Below are positions 7,538 to 17,575 of a DNA stretch of 64,000 nucleotides, piece after piece. The first letter of the stretch is position 1. Each line of letters opens with the position of its first letter. The translations under genes and the position numbers were made by a program. Source of the stretch: Telluria sp042683405 (GTDB taxonomy: Bacteria > Pseudomonadota > Gammaproteobacteria > Burkholderiales > Burkholderiaceae_D); the NCBI RefSeq assembly GCF_042683405.1, contig NZ_JBHUJS010000002.1, forward strand, positions 434,001-498,000. Direction: 5' to 3'. The notes under the pieces were generated by a model. That model made no database searches. It saw nothing but the letters and a program-made list of their open reading frames with translations, and was not told the DNA's origin.

Positions 7538-8478
7538 TACAACTCGTAGTTTTCCTTAACGCCGCTCATGGCCTGCTCGACCATCTTGCGGGTCAGAACC
7601 GGCGCGAGCAGTTCGATGAAGGTGTAAATGTAACTGCGCAGGTAGGCGCCCTGCTTGATCGCGATACGCGACACATTCATGCCGAACAGGTGCCCGACCG
7701 GGATCGCACGCAGGTTCTTGTCGCGCTCGGGGTCGAAGGCCATGCCCGCGATGATGCCTACGCCCATGCCCAGTTCCACATAGGTCTTGATCACGTCGGC
7801 GTCGATCGCTTCGAGCAGCACGTCCGGCTTCAGGTTGCGCAGGCCGAACGCATGGTCGATCTTGCTGCGGCCGGCGAAGGCGGCATCATAGGTGATGACC
7901 GGGAAACTGGCAATTTCTTCCAGCGAGAGCGCTTTCGAGCGCAGCAGCGGATGCTCGGCCGGCACCACCACCACGTGCTCCCACTGGTAGCACGGCAGCG
8001 TTACCAGCCCTTCGATGCTGGCGATCGATTCGGTCGCGATCGCGATGTCGGCCTGGTCGCGCGTCACCATCTCGGCGATCTGGCGCGGATTGCCTTGCAA
8101 AAGCGACAAGCGCACCTTCGGGTATTTCTGCATAAAGGCCTGCACCACCTTGGGTAGCGCATAGCGCGCCTGGGTGTGCGTGGTGGCGATGGTAAAGCTG
8201 CCGCTGTCCTGCGCGGCGTACTCCTTGCCGATGCGCTTGAGGCCGTCGATCTCCTGCATGATCAGCTCGACCGACTGCAGCACCAGCCTGCCCGGCTCGG
8301 TCAGGCCGCGGATGCGCTTGCCGTGGCGGGTAAAGATATCCACGCCCAGCTCCTCTTCCAGCTCGATGATCGCCTTGGACACGCCCGGCTGGGACGTGAA
8401 CAGGGCCTTGGCGGCATCCGTCAGGTTGAAGTTCTGGCGCACGGCTTCGCGCACGAATCGTAGCTGGTGGAGGTTCAT
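7537..8478 (-). CDS. cysB: CysB-type LysR transcriptional regulator of sulfur assimilation
   Basis: A 313-residue LysR-family activator. It has an N-terminal winged helix-turn-helix (MNLHQLRFVREAVRQNFNLTDAAKALFTSQPGVSKAIIELEEEL). The periplasmic-binding-like effector domain has CysB-specific stretches (TTHTQARYALP, YQWEHVVVVP, LGMGVGIIAGMAF). CysB senses O-acetylserine/N-acetylserine or sulfate status and activates cys genes. It is transcribed divergently from the sulfite reductase operon across a 141-bp intergenic region. That placement fits direct control of that operon and autoregulation. The name CysB rather than Cbl rests on overall resemblance and location. Confidence 0.88.
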   Translation of the reverse strand: MNLHQLRFVREAVRQNFNLTDAAKALFTSQPGVSKAIIELEEELGVDIFTRHGKRIRGLTEPGRLVLQSVELIMQEIDGLKRIGKEYAAQDSGSFTIATTHTQARYALPKVVQAFMQKYPKVRLSLLQGNPRQIAEMVTRDQADIAIATESIASIEGLVTLPCYQWEHVVVVPAEHPLLRSKALSLEEIASFPVITYDAAFAGRSKIDHAFGLRNLKPDVLLEAIDADVIKTYVELGMGVGIIAGMAFDPERDKNLRAIPVGHLFGMNVSRIAIKQGAYLRSYIYTFIELLAPVLTRKMVEQAMSGVKENYEL

Positions 8479-8513
8479 GCTGGGATGGTTGGGTTGCGCA
8501 TGTTCGCTATTTT

Positions 8514-8577
8514 ATAAGAATGCTTATGCCTCAGACGCATATAAGCAAATAAATTCTTAGTCGTTTGGAATAAAGCC
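8514..8577. promoter_or_regulatory. Candidate CysB-binding region between cysB and cysI
   Basis: An A/T-rich island in otherwise GC-rich DNA. It contains the dyad ATAAG-4-CTTAT (8514-8527), a second ATAAG...CTTAG half-pair (8541-8560) and GGAATAA (8567-8573). These resemble the degenerate, A/T-rich CysB sites of cys promoters in enterobacteria. The position, between divergent regulator and target, supports the assignment. No binding data are implied. Confidence 0.4.
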
Positions 8578-8619
8578 ACGGTTCTTTACCATGAAGGCAT
8601 CATTGCACCAGGATCGCCC

Positions 8620-10300
<1,681 letters not shown>

Positions 10301-10308
<8 letters not shown>

Positions 10309-10834
10309 GAAGCACAAACTGGTCATCAAGGGCCGTGAAGTGGTCGCCGACGACTGGGCCGTGCTGCGGCTGGACGAAGGCGCGGACGCGGCCACCGTGG
10401 AGGTCCCGGAAGGCAAAGTGATCGTGCCGCTGGCGGTATGGGAAGCGCAGAAGGACGCGCTTGCCGCGCGCCGCCCGCTGGGCGTGTGGCTGCCATCCGA
10501 TACCCCACCGGACGCGCTCAAGGGCCAACTCGATGCGTTCGACGTGGTCGCGGTGGACTTCCCCAGGTTCTCCGATGGCCGCGGCTACTCGATCGCGTAC
10601 AACCTGCGCATGCGCCTTGGTTGGAAAGGAGAGCTGCGCGCGATCGGCGATGTGCTGCGCGACCAGCTGTTCTCGATGCAGCGCGTCGGCTTCGACTGCT
10701 ACGCCACGCGCCAGGACCGTTCGATCCACGACGCGCTCAAGGGCCTGACCGTGTTCAGCGAAACCTATCAGGCATCGGTGGACAACAGCCTGCCGCTTTA
10801 CCGCCGCCAGGTTCGCACCCCGGAGGCAGCGTGA
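10301..10834 (+). CDS. DUF934 protein of the sulfite reductase operon
   Basis: A 177-residue protein that starts inside the end of cysI (8-bp overlap) and ends overlapping the GTG of cysH. Translational coupling is therefore likely. DUF934 proteins recurrently sit next to this type of sulfite reductase and are thought to support it; the molecular role is not established. Visible stretches include DVVAVDFPRFSDGRGYSIA and LRAIGDVLRDQLFSMQRVGFD, typical of the family. There are no cysteine clusters, so a redox cofactor is not evident. The start at 10301 was chosen for the overlap and for the family-like N-terminus. Confidence 0.88.
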
Positions 10835-11559
10835 AGAACGACGCGGTGAATTTCGATGCGCGCGTGGCGGACACGCGCGCCACCCTGGAGCGCCTCGCCC
10901 GCGATTTCTCCCCGGCGGTGTTCGCATCGAGCCTGGCGGCCGAGGACATGGTCATCACCGACATGATCCTGCGCGCGCAACTGCCGATCGCGATCTTTTC
11001 GCTGGAAACCGGCCGCCTGCACGCGGAAACGCTGGCGGTGCTGGACAAGGTGCGCGAGGTGTACGGCTACGACATCATGCTGTACCGCCCGCAGGCGGAC
11101 GCCATCGACGCCTATGTCGCGCAGAACGGCCTGAATGCGTTCTACGACAGCGTCGAGATGCGGCGCGAATGCTGCCGCATCCGCAAAGTCGAGCCGCTGG
11201 GCCGCGCCCTGGCCGGCAACAAGGCCTGGATCACCGGCCAGCGCCGCGCGCAGTCGAGCACCCGCGCCGAACTGGCGGTACAGGAAGAAGACGCCGCCCA
11301 TGGCATGACCAAATTTAATCCACTGGCCGACTGGTCGGAAGAAGACGTCTGGAACTACCTCCGCGCCAACAACGTGCCGTACAACGCGCTGCACGACCAG
11401 GGTTTCCCGTCGATCGGCTGCGAACCCTGCACCCGCGCGGTGGAACCGGGCCAGGACGTGCGTGCCGGCCGCTGGTGGTGGGAGAACCCGGAATCGAAGG
11501 AATGCGGCCTGCACGTGGTCGATGGACGCCTGATCCGCATCAAGCCGGTTGCGGCATAA
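10831..11559 (+). CDS. cysH: Phosphoadenylyl/adenylyl-sulfate reductase (APS-type, with Fe-S cysteines)
   Basis: A 242-residue PP-loop family reductase converting (P)APS to sulfite. The start is GTG at 10831 (GGAGG upstream), overlapping the previous stop as GTGA. The motif FASSLAAEDMVITDMIL marks the nucleotide loop. The four extra cysteines of [4Fe-4S] APS reductases are present as ECCRIRK and GCEPC, with the catalytic KECGLH near the C-terminus. This argues for APS rather than PAPS as substrate. No APS kinase gene appears in the window, which agrees. It is followed 12 bp later by cysD. Confidence 0.92.
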   Translation: MKNDAVNFDARVADTRATLERLARDFSPAVFASSLAAEDMVITDMILRAQLPIAIFSLETGRLHAETLAVLDKVREVYGYDIMLYRPQADAIDAYVAQNGLNAFYDSVEMRRECCRIRKVEPLGRALAGNKAWITGQRRAQSSTRAELAVQEEDAAHGMTKFNPLADWSEEDVWNYLRANNVPYNALHDQGFPSIGCEPCTRAVEPGQDVRAGRWWWENPESKECGLHVVDGRLIRIKPVAA

Positions 11560-11571
11560 CGAGAGCTACGA

Positions 11572-12504
11572 ATGAATACTGTTACCGAGCATTTCCTCGC
11601 TGACGTCAACGCGCGCCACCTCGACGCGCTGGAATCGGAAGCGATCCACATCCTGCGCGAAGTCGCTGCCGAGTGCAGCAACCCTGCCCTGCTGTTCAGC
11701 GGCGGCAAGGACTCGGTCGTGCTGCTGCGCCTTGCGGAGAAGGCATTCAGGCCGGGCAAGTTCCCGTTCCCGCTGGTGCACATCGATACCGGACACAATT
11801 TCGACGAGGTGATCGCCTTCCGTGACGCCCGCGTGGCAGAGCTGGGCGAGCGCCTGATCGTCGGCTCGGTCGAGGACTCGATCAAGCGCGGCACGGTGCG
11901 CCTGCGTAATCCGCAAACGGACTCTCGCAACGCGGCGCAGGCAGTTACACTGCTGGAGACGATCGAGGAGCACGGCTTCGACGCCTGCATCGGCGGCGCC
12001 CGGCGCGACGAGGAGAAAGCACGTGCGAAGGAGCGCATCTTCTCCTTCCGAGACGAGTTCGGCCAGTGGGACCCGAAGGCGCAGCGTCCGGAACTCTGGG
12101 ACCTGTACAACACGCGCGTGCATCCGGGCGAAAACATGCGGGTCTTCCCGATCTCGAACTGGACCGAGCTGGATGTGTGGCAGTACATCGCGCGCGAAAA
12201 GCTGGCGCTGCCGTCGATCTACTTCGCGCACGAACGCGACGTCATCGCCCGCAACGGACTGCTGGTGCCGCTGACCCCACTGACGCCGCCTCGCGATGGC
12301 GAGACGGTGGAGACGCGCACGGTGCGCTTCCGTACCGTCGGCGACATCTCATGCACCTGCCCGGTCGCGTCAGATGCGGCCACGGTGGCCGAGATCATCG
12401 CCGAAACGGCGGTCACCGACATCACCGAACGCGGCGCGACCAGGATGGACGACCAGACCTCGGAAGCCTCGATGGAAAAACGCAAGAAGCAAGGTTATTT
12501 CTGA
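11572..12504 (+). CDS. cysD: Sulfate adenylyltransferase subunit 2
   Basis: The 310-residue catalytic subunit of ATP sulfurylase makes APS from sulfate and ATP together with the CysN GTPase. The PP-loop signature FSGGKDSVVLLRL lies near residues 43-55. VHIDTGHNFDEVIAFRD and the GGARRDEEKARAKERIFSFRD region are family hallmarks. It ends with RKKQGYF, the usual CysD C-terminus. The stop overlaps the cysN start (TGATG). The operon order cysD-cysN after the reductases is a common betaproteobacterial arrangement. Confidence 0.95.
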   Translation: MNTVTEHFLADVNARHLDALESEAIHILREVAAECSNPALLFSGGKDSVVLLRLAEKAFRPGKFPFPLVHIDTGHNFDEVIAFRDARVAELGERLIVGSVEDSIKRGTVRLRNPQTDSRNAAQAVTLLETIEEHGFDACIGGARRDEEKARAKERIFSFRDEFGQWDPKAQRPELWDLYNTRVHPGENMRVFPISNWTELDVWQYIAREKLALPSIYFAHERDVIARNGLLVPLTPLTPPRDGETVETRTVRFRTVGDISCTCPVASDAATVAEIIAETAVTDITERGATRMDDQTSEASMEKRKKQGYF

Positions 12505-13820
12505 TGAACGCGATGAACGAACAACCGATCGAACACAGCCTGCTGCGCTTCATTACCGCCGGCTCGGTCGACGATGGCAAGAGCACGCTGATCGGCCGCC
12601 TGCTGTACGACAGCAAGGGCATCTTTGCCGACCAGCTGGCGGCGGTCTCGCGCGCCAGGAACAAGCGCACCGTGGGCGACACCATCGACCTGTCGCTGCT
12701 GACCGACGGCCTGGAAGCCGAGCGCGAACAGGGCATCACGATCGACGTGGCGTACCGCTACTTCGCGACGCCGCGCCGCAAGTTCATCATCGCCGATACG
12801 CCGGGCCACGAGCAGTACACCCGCAACATGGTGACGGGCGCTTCGACCGCAGATGCCGTCGTGATCCTGATCGACGTATCGAAAGTGAAGCTGCGCGAGG
12901 ACGGCGGCGTGGACCTGCTGGTGCAGACCAAGCGCCACTCGACCATCGCCAAGCTGTTGCAGATCGAGCACGTGGTGGTTGCCGTCAACAAGATGGACCT
13001 GGTTGGCTACGACCGCGACGTGTACGAGCGCATCGTCAAGGCCTACCGCGAGTTCGCGGCGGCGCTCGGCCTGGCGTCCGACATCACGGCGATCCCGATG
13101 TCGGCGCTGGCGGGCGACAACGTGGTCGAGCGCGGCGCGCGCATGCCGTGGTACCAGGGACCGACGCTGATCGAGCTGCTCGAGTCGCTGACCGTGTACG
13201 ACGAAGCGCACACCGCGCCGTTCCGCTTCCCGGTGCAGCTGGTGGCGCGCCACAACGGCCACGAGGCCAACGACTTCCGCGGCTACATGGGCTGCATCGA
13301 ATCGGGCAGCGTGAGCGTGGGCGACGAGCTGGTGGTGCAGCCATCGGGACAGCGCGCGACGGTCCGGGAGATCTCGACCTTCGACGGTTCGCTCCAGAGC
13401 GCTGCCGCAGGCCAGTCGGTGACGCTGCTGCTCAACGAGTACGTGGACATCTCGCGCGGCGACCTGCTGTCGGGCGCGGACAATCCTGCCACCCTGCTCA
13501 GGCAGGTGCACGCGGACGTGTGCTGGCTGTCGGAAGAGCCGCTCGACCTGCGCCGCAAGTACATCGTCAAGCATGGCACCCGGCAGACCACGGCCAAAGT
13601 CAAGGCGGTCGAGTCGATTCTCGACATCAACACGCAGGAGCGCCATCCGGCCGAGGGCCTCAATCTCAATGACGTTGCGCGCATCTCGTTCGCGGTGCAG
13701 CAGCCGCTGGTCGCCGATGCGTATTCGGACATCCGCGCCACCGGCGCATTCATCCTGATCGACGAAGTCACGCACCAGACCGTTGCAGCGGGCATGATCC
13801 GCCTGGACGGGCAGGAATGA
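12504..13820 (+). CDS. cysN: Sulfate adenylyltransferase subunit 1 (GTPase)
   Basis: A 438-residue EF-Tu-like GTPase driving APS formation by CysD. G motifs are visible: GSVDDGKSTLIGRLLYDSKG (G1), DTPGHEQYTRNM (G3) and NKMDLVGY (G4). Two beta-barrel domains follow. The length matches CysN alone, with no fused APS kinase (CysC) domain. The ATG at 12504 shares one base with the cysD stop. An upstream in-frame extension is shadowed by cysD and was rejected. The stop codon overlaps the cobA start by 4 bp (ATGA). Confidence 0.95.
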   Translation: MNAMNEQPIEHSLLRFITAGSVDDGKSTLIGRLLYDSKGIFADQLAAVSRARNKRTVGDTIDLSLLTDGLEAEREQGITIDVAYRYFATPRRKFIIADTPGHEQYTRNMVTGASTADAVVILIDVSKVKLREDGGVDLLVQTKRHSTIAKLLQIEHVVVAVNKMDLVGYDRDVYERIVKAYREFAAALGLASDITAIPMSALAGDNVVERGARMPWYQGPTLIELLESLTVYDEAHTAPFRFPVQLVARHNGHEANDFRGYMGCIESGSVSVGDELVVQPSGQRATVREISTFDGSLQSAAAGQSVTLLLNEYVDISRGDLLSGADNPATLLRQVHADVCWLSEEPLDLRRKYIVKHGTRQTTAKVKAVESILDINTQERHPAEGLNLNDVARISFAVQQPLVADAYSDIRATGAFILIDEVTHQTVAAGMIRLDGQE

Positions 13821-14605
13821 GCCTGCCCGGCAAGGTGTACCTGGTCGGCGCCGGCCCCGGCGCCCAGGACCTGATCACCTTGCGCGGCGCGCGCCTGCTC
13901 GCGCAGGCGGATGTGGTGCTGTACGACGCGCTGGTCACGCCGGAGATGCTGGAACTGTGCGCGCAGGCCGAGCTGATCGCGGTCGGCAAGCGCAGCGGCC
14001 AGCGCTCCACCGCGCAGCAGCACATCAACGAACTGCTGGTGGAACAGGCGCGCCGGCACCGCATCGTGGTGCGCCTGAAGGGCGGGGATCCGATGATGTT
14101 CGGCCGCGCGGACGAGGAACTGCGCGCGCTGGAAGAAGCCGGCATCGAGGTGGAAGTCGTCCCCGGCATTACCACCGCGCTGGCCGCCGCCGCCAGCACG
14201 CGCCAGCCGCTCACCAAGCGCGGCGTGGCGCGCAGCGTCGCCTTCTTCACTTCCAGCACGGCGCCGGGCCATCCCGAGGAAGCGGCCCTGCCCTCCACCG
14301 ACACGCTGATCCAGTACATGGGCGGACGCGAAGCCATGGCGACAGGCCAGCGCCTGCTCGCGCAGGGGCTGGCGCCGGAGACCTGCGTGGTGATTGTCGA
14401 GAACTGCAGCCGCAAGGACGAGCGCATCGTGCGCATGGACCTGGCCGGTCTGGCGCAAGGCCTCCGGCAGGCGCACGGCCCGGTGCTGGTCATGGTGGGC
14501 GCCGCGATGGCGCGCCGTCCGCACCAGGCGCCTGACCGCTCAGTGCAGGTCGAGCCTGCGCGTGTCGATGCCGAGGATGCTGTAGAGCGGGTCCCAGCCC
14601 GCTAG
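13817..14605 (+). CDS. cobA: Uroporphyrinogen-III C-methyltransferase (SUMT)
   Basis: A 262-residue enzyme methylating uroporphyrinogen III to precorrin-2, the first step to siroheme. The typical motifs are KVYLVGAGPGAQDLITLRGARLL (start), VVRLKGGDPMMFGRADEEL and VVPGITTALAAAA. It is the last gene of the sulfur operon, coupled to cysN by a 4-bp overlap. This fits supply of siroheme for the sulfite reductase. It is the methylase alone, not the trifunctional CysG. The last 66 bp overlap the convergent DUF2892 gene, so the final 20 or so residues may be a non-conserved tail. Confidence 0.92.
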   Translation: MSLPGKVYLVGAGPGAQDLITLRGARLLAQADVVLYDALVTPEMLELCAQAELIAVGKRSGQRSTAQQHINELLVEQARRHRIVVRLKGGDPMMFGRADEELRALEEAGIEVEVVPGITTALAAAASTRQPLTKRGVARSVAFFTSSTAPGHPEEAALPSTDTLIQYMGGREAMATGQRLLAQGLAPETCVVIVENCSRKDERIVRMDLAGLAQGLRQAHGPVLVMVGAAMARRPHQAPDRSVQVEPARVDAEDAVERVPAR

Positions 14606-14740
14606 CGCGGTCGCCAGCGGGATCAGTCCCAGCAGCGCCCAGCGCCGGGTGTCCTCTCCCAGCACGAAATACGCGCCCAGGATGACCAGCGCCAGCACCA
14701 GGCGCACCACACGGTCGAACTGTCCTACGTTCGCTTGCAT
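14540..14740 (-). CDS. DUF2892 small membrane protein
   Basis: A 66-residue protein beginning MQANVGQFDRVVRLVLALV with two hydrophobic segments (about 12-28 and 34-48). It ends LYSILGIDTRRLDLH. The GxxDR...R start and WDPLYSILGI end are typical of DUF2892 inner-membrane proteins, also found as the membrane tail of YgaP rhodaneses. The ATG at 14740 has GGGAGGG upstream. The gene is convergent with cobA and overlaps its 3' end by 66 bp. The function is unknown; a link to sulfur metabolism via rhodanese relatives is only suggestive. Confidence 0.82.
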   Translation of the reverse strand: MQANVGQFDRVVRLVLALVILGAYFVLGEDTRRWALLGLIPLATALAGWDPLYSILGIDTRRLDLH

Positions 14741-14868
14741 ATGCCCTCCCTGCCACTCAGTATAGGCGGCGGGAGCACGCACGCCACTGCCATTGTCAGC
14801 ATCCCGGCCTGTTCTACGGTAAGCCATGCATTCCGGCTTGCGCGTACACTCGGCCATGGAGGGCATCC

Positions 14869-15693
14869 ATGAGCAATCTCGACTATCCGCCCGACTTTCC
14901 CTCGACACGGGCCGAGCTTGAGGCAGGCATCCTGGCGCTGGAGGAAGGCGACTATGCGCACGCGCATACGATCCTGCTCGCCCTGTTCATCTCTCCCGAC
15001 ATCCCATCGTGGTTCCGCACAGCATTCTGTACTGCGCCCATGCGCGAGCTCTCCCTGACATTCCTTCCGACCCGTGCCGCGCTGCGCCGGATGCGGCAGC
15101 GCGCCGACACCCGCATGATGGACGGCGACCACAACCCGGCGCTGCTGCAGCGGGCACTCATGCTGGACGACGCACTGGGCGACATGGTGGGACGCTACCG
15201 GCTGCTGCGGCGCCTGGACGTTGTCGCAGGCAATTTGCTCGTCACCTGCCGCGACGGCGCCATGACCGCGTTCGCGGAGCACGCCGATATGCGGCGCGCG
15301 CGACGCTACCTGGGTGACTACCGCGATATGCTGGCGTCGCTCTCCGCGCTGCAGGACATGAGCTGGCTGTACAGCAAGACCGACGGATGGGCCGAAGGGG
15401 CTGCACTCGCGAATACGCGCAGCTACCTGTACCAGCTCGCCGTGGTCGAGGCGGTGCTGCGCGCCAACGGTGAGTTCCCGGCGGCCGACAGCGTGCAGGA
15501 GCAGGCTGCGCAATGGATCACCCGCGCGAAGTTTCGCCGGCTACTGGCGCAGGAACGGAGCCAGCCGGGCTGGTGCGACGACGCGCTGCGCAAGTGGTAC
15601 GAGAGACAGCAGCCTGGCCGGAACAGGCTGTTTGAGGGGCGTCACGGGTATGCCTCTCCTCGTCCCCACGGTGGACCGAACGCGCTAGCATAG
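14869..15693 (+). CDS. Unrecognised protein, 274 residues
   Basis: An open frame with normal GC-rich codon use, starting MSNLDYPPDFPSTRAELE at an ATG preceded by GGAGGG. It contains no signal peptide or membrane helix. It is largely alpha-helical in appearance, with arginine- and leucine-rich segments (for example MVGRYRLLRRLDVVAGNLLV) and a basic, proline-containing tail. I do not recognise a domain. The gene stands alone between the DUF2892 gene (divergent) and a DUF1640 pseudogene. A cytoplasmic protein of unknown function is all that can be said. Confidence 0.65.
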   Translation: MSNLDYPPDFPSTRAELEAGILALEEGDYAHAHTILLALFISPDIPSWFRTAFCTAPMRELSLTFLPTRAALRRMRQRADTRMMDGDHNPALLQRALMLDDALGDMVGRYRLLRRLDVVAGNLLVTCRDGAMTAFAEHADMRRARRYLGDYRDMLASLSALQDMSWLYSKTDGWAEGAALANTRSYLYQLAVVEAVLRANGEFPAADSVQEQAAQWITRAKFRRLLAQERSQPGWCDDALRKWYERQQPGRNRLFEGRHGYASPRPHGGPNALA

Positions 15694-15713
15694 GACAAGT
15701 TGCGTCCTATACT
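15690..15713 (+). promoter_or_regulatory. Palindrome plus -10-like box before the DUF1640 gene
   Basis: A perfect inverted repeat ATAGGAC-7-GTCCTAT (15690-15710) overlaps a -10-like TATACT (15708-15713), 19 bp before the start of the DUF1640 reading frame. No good -35 is visible. The layout would suit a repressor or activator operator. Confidence 0.35.
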
Positions 15714-15731
15714 GTGAGTTCAGGGGTTCCC

Positions 15732-16021
15732 ATGACAATGCCGCCCATGCAGATTGACACGCAGCAGGTAGTAGAGAAACTCACCGGTGCCGGCGTTCCG
15801 CACCGGCAGGCGCGCGCGCACGCTTCAGTGCTGAGCGATGCGTTGCAGGATGTCGATTTGCGAAACTGGAAGCGAAAATTGATTCGCTCGACGCAAAAAT
15901 GGACGCCAAAATCGATGCTGCAGTTGCGAAGCTTAAAGCTGAGGTTGCGCTTTGGATCGTCACTGCCGGGATTTTTCAGACAGGCCTGATCACTGCGTTG
16001 CTGATCGAAATCGTCAACTGA
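15732..16021 (+). pseudogene. DUF1640 (coiled-coil, membrane-anchored) gene broken by a frameshift
   Basis: The frame from 15732 starts MTMPPMQIDTQQVVEKL and continues into SVLSDALQDVDL, typical of DUF1640 N-termini. It then degenerates and stops at 15989. From about 15860 the -1 frame gives AKLEAKIDSLDAKMDAKID, then KLKAEVALWIVTAGIFQTGL and LITALLIEIVN, ending at 16021. That is exactly the family's coiled coil and C-terminal membrane helix. Inserting one G at TTG-CG near 15859-15860 would join the halves into a protein of about 96 residues. It is either a true pseudogene or a sequencing error. Bacterial DUF1640 proteins resemble mitochondrial CCDC90/MCUR1 in layout; their role is unknown. 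Confidence 0.8.
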
Positions 16022-16031
16022 TCCTTGAGAT

Positions 16032-16409
16032 TCACTTCGATGGGATTGCAGAGCTGCAGTAATGCGCGAGCGCCTGCAGCACCGCCGGATCCTCTCCGGC
16101 AGCACCAACCACTTCCAGAGTCATCTGCGGCAGCTCGGCGCGCAAAGCATCCGCCATCAGTGGCAAGTCGCGCAGCACGTGCCCGCCCTGCCCCAGGAAC
16201 ACTGGCACCACTGTCACGTGCGTGACGCCCGCTGCGGCCAGCTCGCGCACATGCGCAGGCAGGCGCGGCTCCATCAGTTCGAGGAAAGCCAGCGACACGT
16301 CGACATCCGGCCGCTGCGCCTGCACGAGGTCGCGCAGGCGCTCGAACGGCGCCGCCCAGCTGGCCGAACGTGCGCCATGCGCGAACAGGACCAGGGCGCG
16401 GCGTGCCAT
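16032..16409 (-). CDS. cbiX: CbiX/SirB-type sirohydrochlorin chelatase
   Basis: A 125-residue single-domain chelatase of the class II family, starting MARRALVLFAHGARSASWA. The metal/substrate histidine is in LFAHGAR. FLELMEPRLPAHV and VVPVFLGQGGHVLRDLP are the other conserved loops. Small CbiX/SirB proteins insert cobalt or iron into sirohydrochlorin. With cobA and a siroheme-dependent sulfite reductase only a few kb away, iron insertion for siroheme is a plausible role. The start at 16409 shares one base with the lptG stop (TGATG), so it is probably co-translated with lptFG, an odd partnership. An upstream start at 16427 lies within lptG and was rejected. Confidence 0.85.
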   Translation of the reverse strand: MARRALVLFAHGARSASWAAPFERLRDLVQAQRPDVDVSLAFLELMEPRLPAHVRELAAAGVTHVTVVPVFLGQGGHVLRDLPLMADALRAELPQMTLEVVGAAGEDPAVLQALAHYCSSAIPSK

Positions 16410-17575
16410 CAGTGCCGCTCCACCCATCGCAGGGCAAAGAAGGCCAGCAGCAGGAACAGTGCACTCGGCGCAATCGCGGTGACGAAGGCCGGCAAGGCGC
16501 TCAGCAGGCCGATATGCGAGAACAGCGTGTTAATCAGCATGAAAGCGACGCCGATCATGATGCCGACGAAGATCTTGAGGCTCACGCCGCCGCTGCGGGT
16601 ATGCAGGTAGGCGAACGGCAGCGCGAGCGCCATCAGCACGAAGATCGCCAGCGGGTCGATCAGCTTTTTCCAGAATGCGATCTTGAAGCGCTCGGTCTCC
16701 TGCTTGTTCTCGGCCAGGTGGCGCGTATACACCGCCAGTTCGCTGGCCGACATGCGCTTCGGCTCCGCACTGGACACGGACAGGATCTTCGGCGTGATCT
16801 CGGAGATCAGGTCGCGGGTGGCCACCTTTTCGGTGACCACGCGGCTGGTCTCCTGGCCGAACAGCGGCAACGCCGGCTCGCCGGGCTTCGGCAACTCGCG
16901 CGTGTTGGTAAAGCGCGTCTCCGTCACGTCGTTCAGGCGCCAGGTGTTCTCGCCCTGGAAGGTCGCCTTGGCCGCGGTGGTCAGCGAGCGCAGGCGCATG
17001 TCGTTATCGAATTCGAGCACCTTCAGCTCGATCAGCTCACCGTCGTCGCCGATCTTGCGGGTGTTGAAGAAGCGCGCGCCGACGATGTCGCCCTTGGTGC
17101 CGTCCGAGCGCACCACGTCCTTGGTCCACAGGCCCGAACGGAACTCCGTCGACACGGTCGTGCCGCGCATCGCGAGCTTGAGCGTCTCGGCCATCGGCGC
17201 CACGCGCGGCGTAATGAGCTCGCCGAACACGAAGGTGACCGCGACGAAGATGACGCCGATCTTGAAAAGGATCCATGCGGCCATGCGGGTCGACATGCCG
17301 GACGCACGCAGGATGGTGAACTCGGACGTTGCCGCGAACTGCGCCATCGCGTAGATGGTGCCGATCAGCGCGGCCACCGGCATGGTCTCGTACACGTGGC
17401 CGGGCATGAGCATCAGCACGTACAGCAGCGCGTGATGGAAGCCGTAGCCTTCCTTGCCGAGGCGCGGCAGTTCGGAGGTCAGGTCCATGAACGCGGTCAG
17501 CGCGAGGAAGGCCGCGAGCACGAAGAACACCGCCTGCGTGATCGTGGTCAGGAAATAGCGTTCTGCGAGCTTCAT
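16409..17575 (-). CDS. lptG: LPS export ABC transporter permease LptG
   Basis: A 388-residue inner-membrane protein of the YjgP/YjgQ family. It has six membrane helices (three N-terminal, three C-terminal) flanking a periplasmic beta-jellyroll of about 170 residues. It begins MKLAERYFLTTITQAVFFVL. With LptF and the LptB ATPase it extracts lipopolysaccharide from the inner membrane and feeds the Lpt bridge. It is immediately downstream of lptF and overlaps it by 4 bp (ATGA). Family-typical segments are FTILRASGMSTRMAAW and the C-terminal MALALPFAYLHTRSGGVSLKIF. Confidence 0.93.
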   Translation of the reverse strand: MKLAERYFLTTITQAVFFVLAAFLALTAFMDLTSELPRLGKEGYGFHHALLYVLMLMPGHVYETMPVAALIGTIYAMAQFAATSEFTILRASGMSTRMAAWILFKIGVIFVAVTFVFGELITPRVAPMAETLKLAMRGTTVSTEFRSGLWTKDVVRSDGTKGDIVGARFFNTRKIGDDGELIELKVLEFDNDMRLRSLTTAAKATFQGENTWRLNDVTETRFTNTRELPKPGEPALPLFGQETSRVVTEKVATRDLISEITPKILSVSSAEPKRMSASELAVYTRHLAENKQETERFKIAFWKKLIDPLAIFVLMALALPFAYLHTRSGGVSLKIFVGIMIGVAFMLINTLFSHIGLLSALPAFVTAIAPSALFLLLAFFALRWVERH

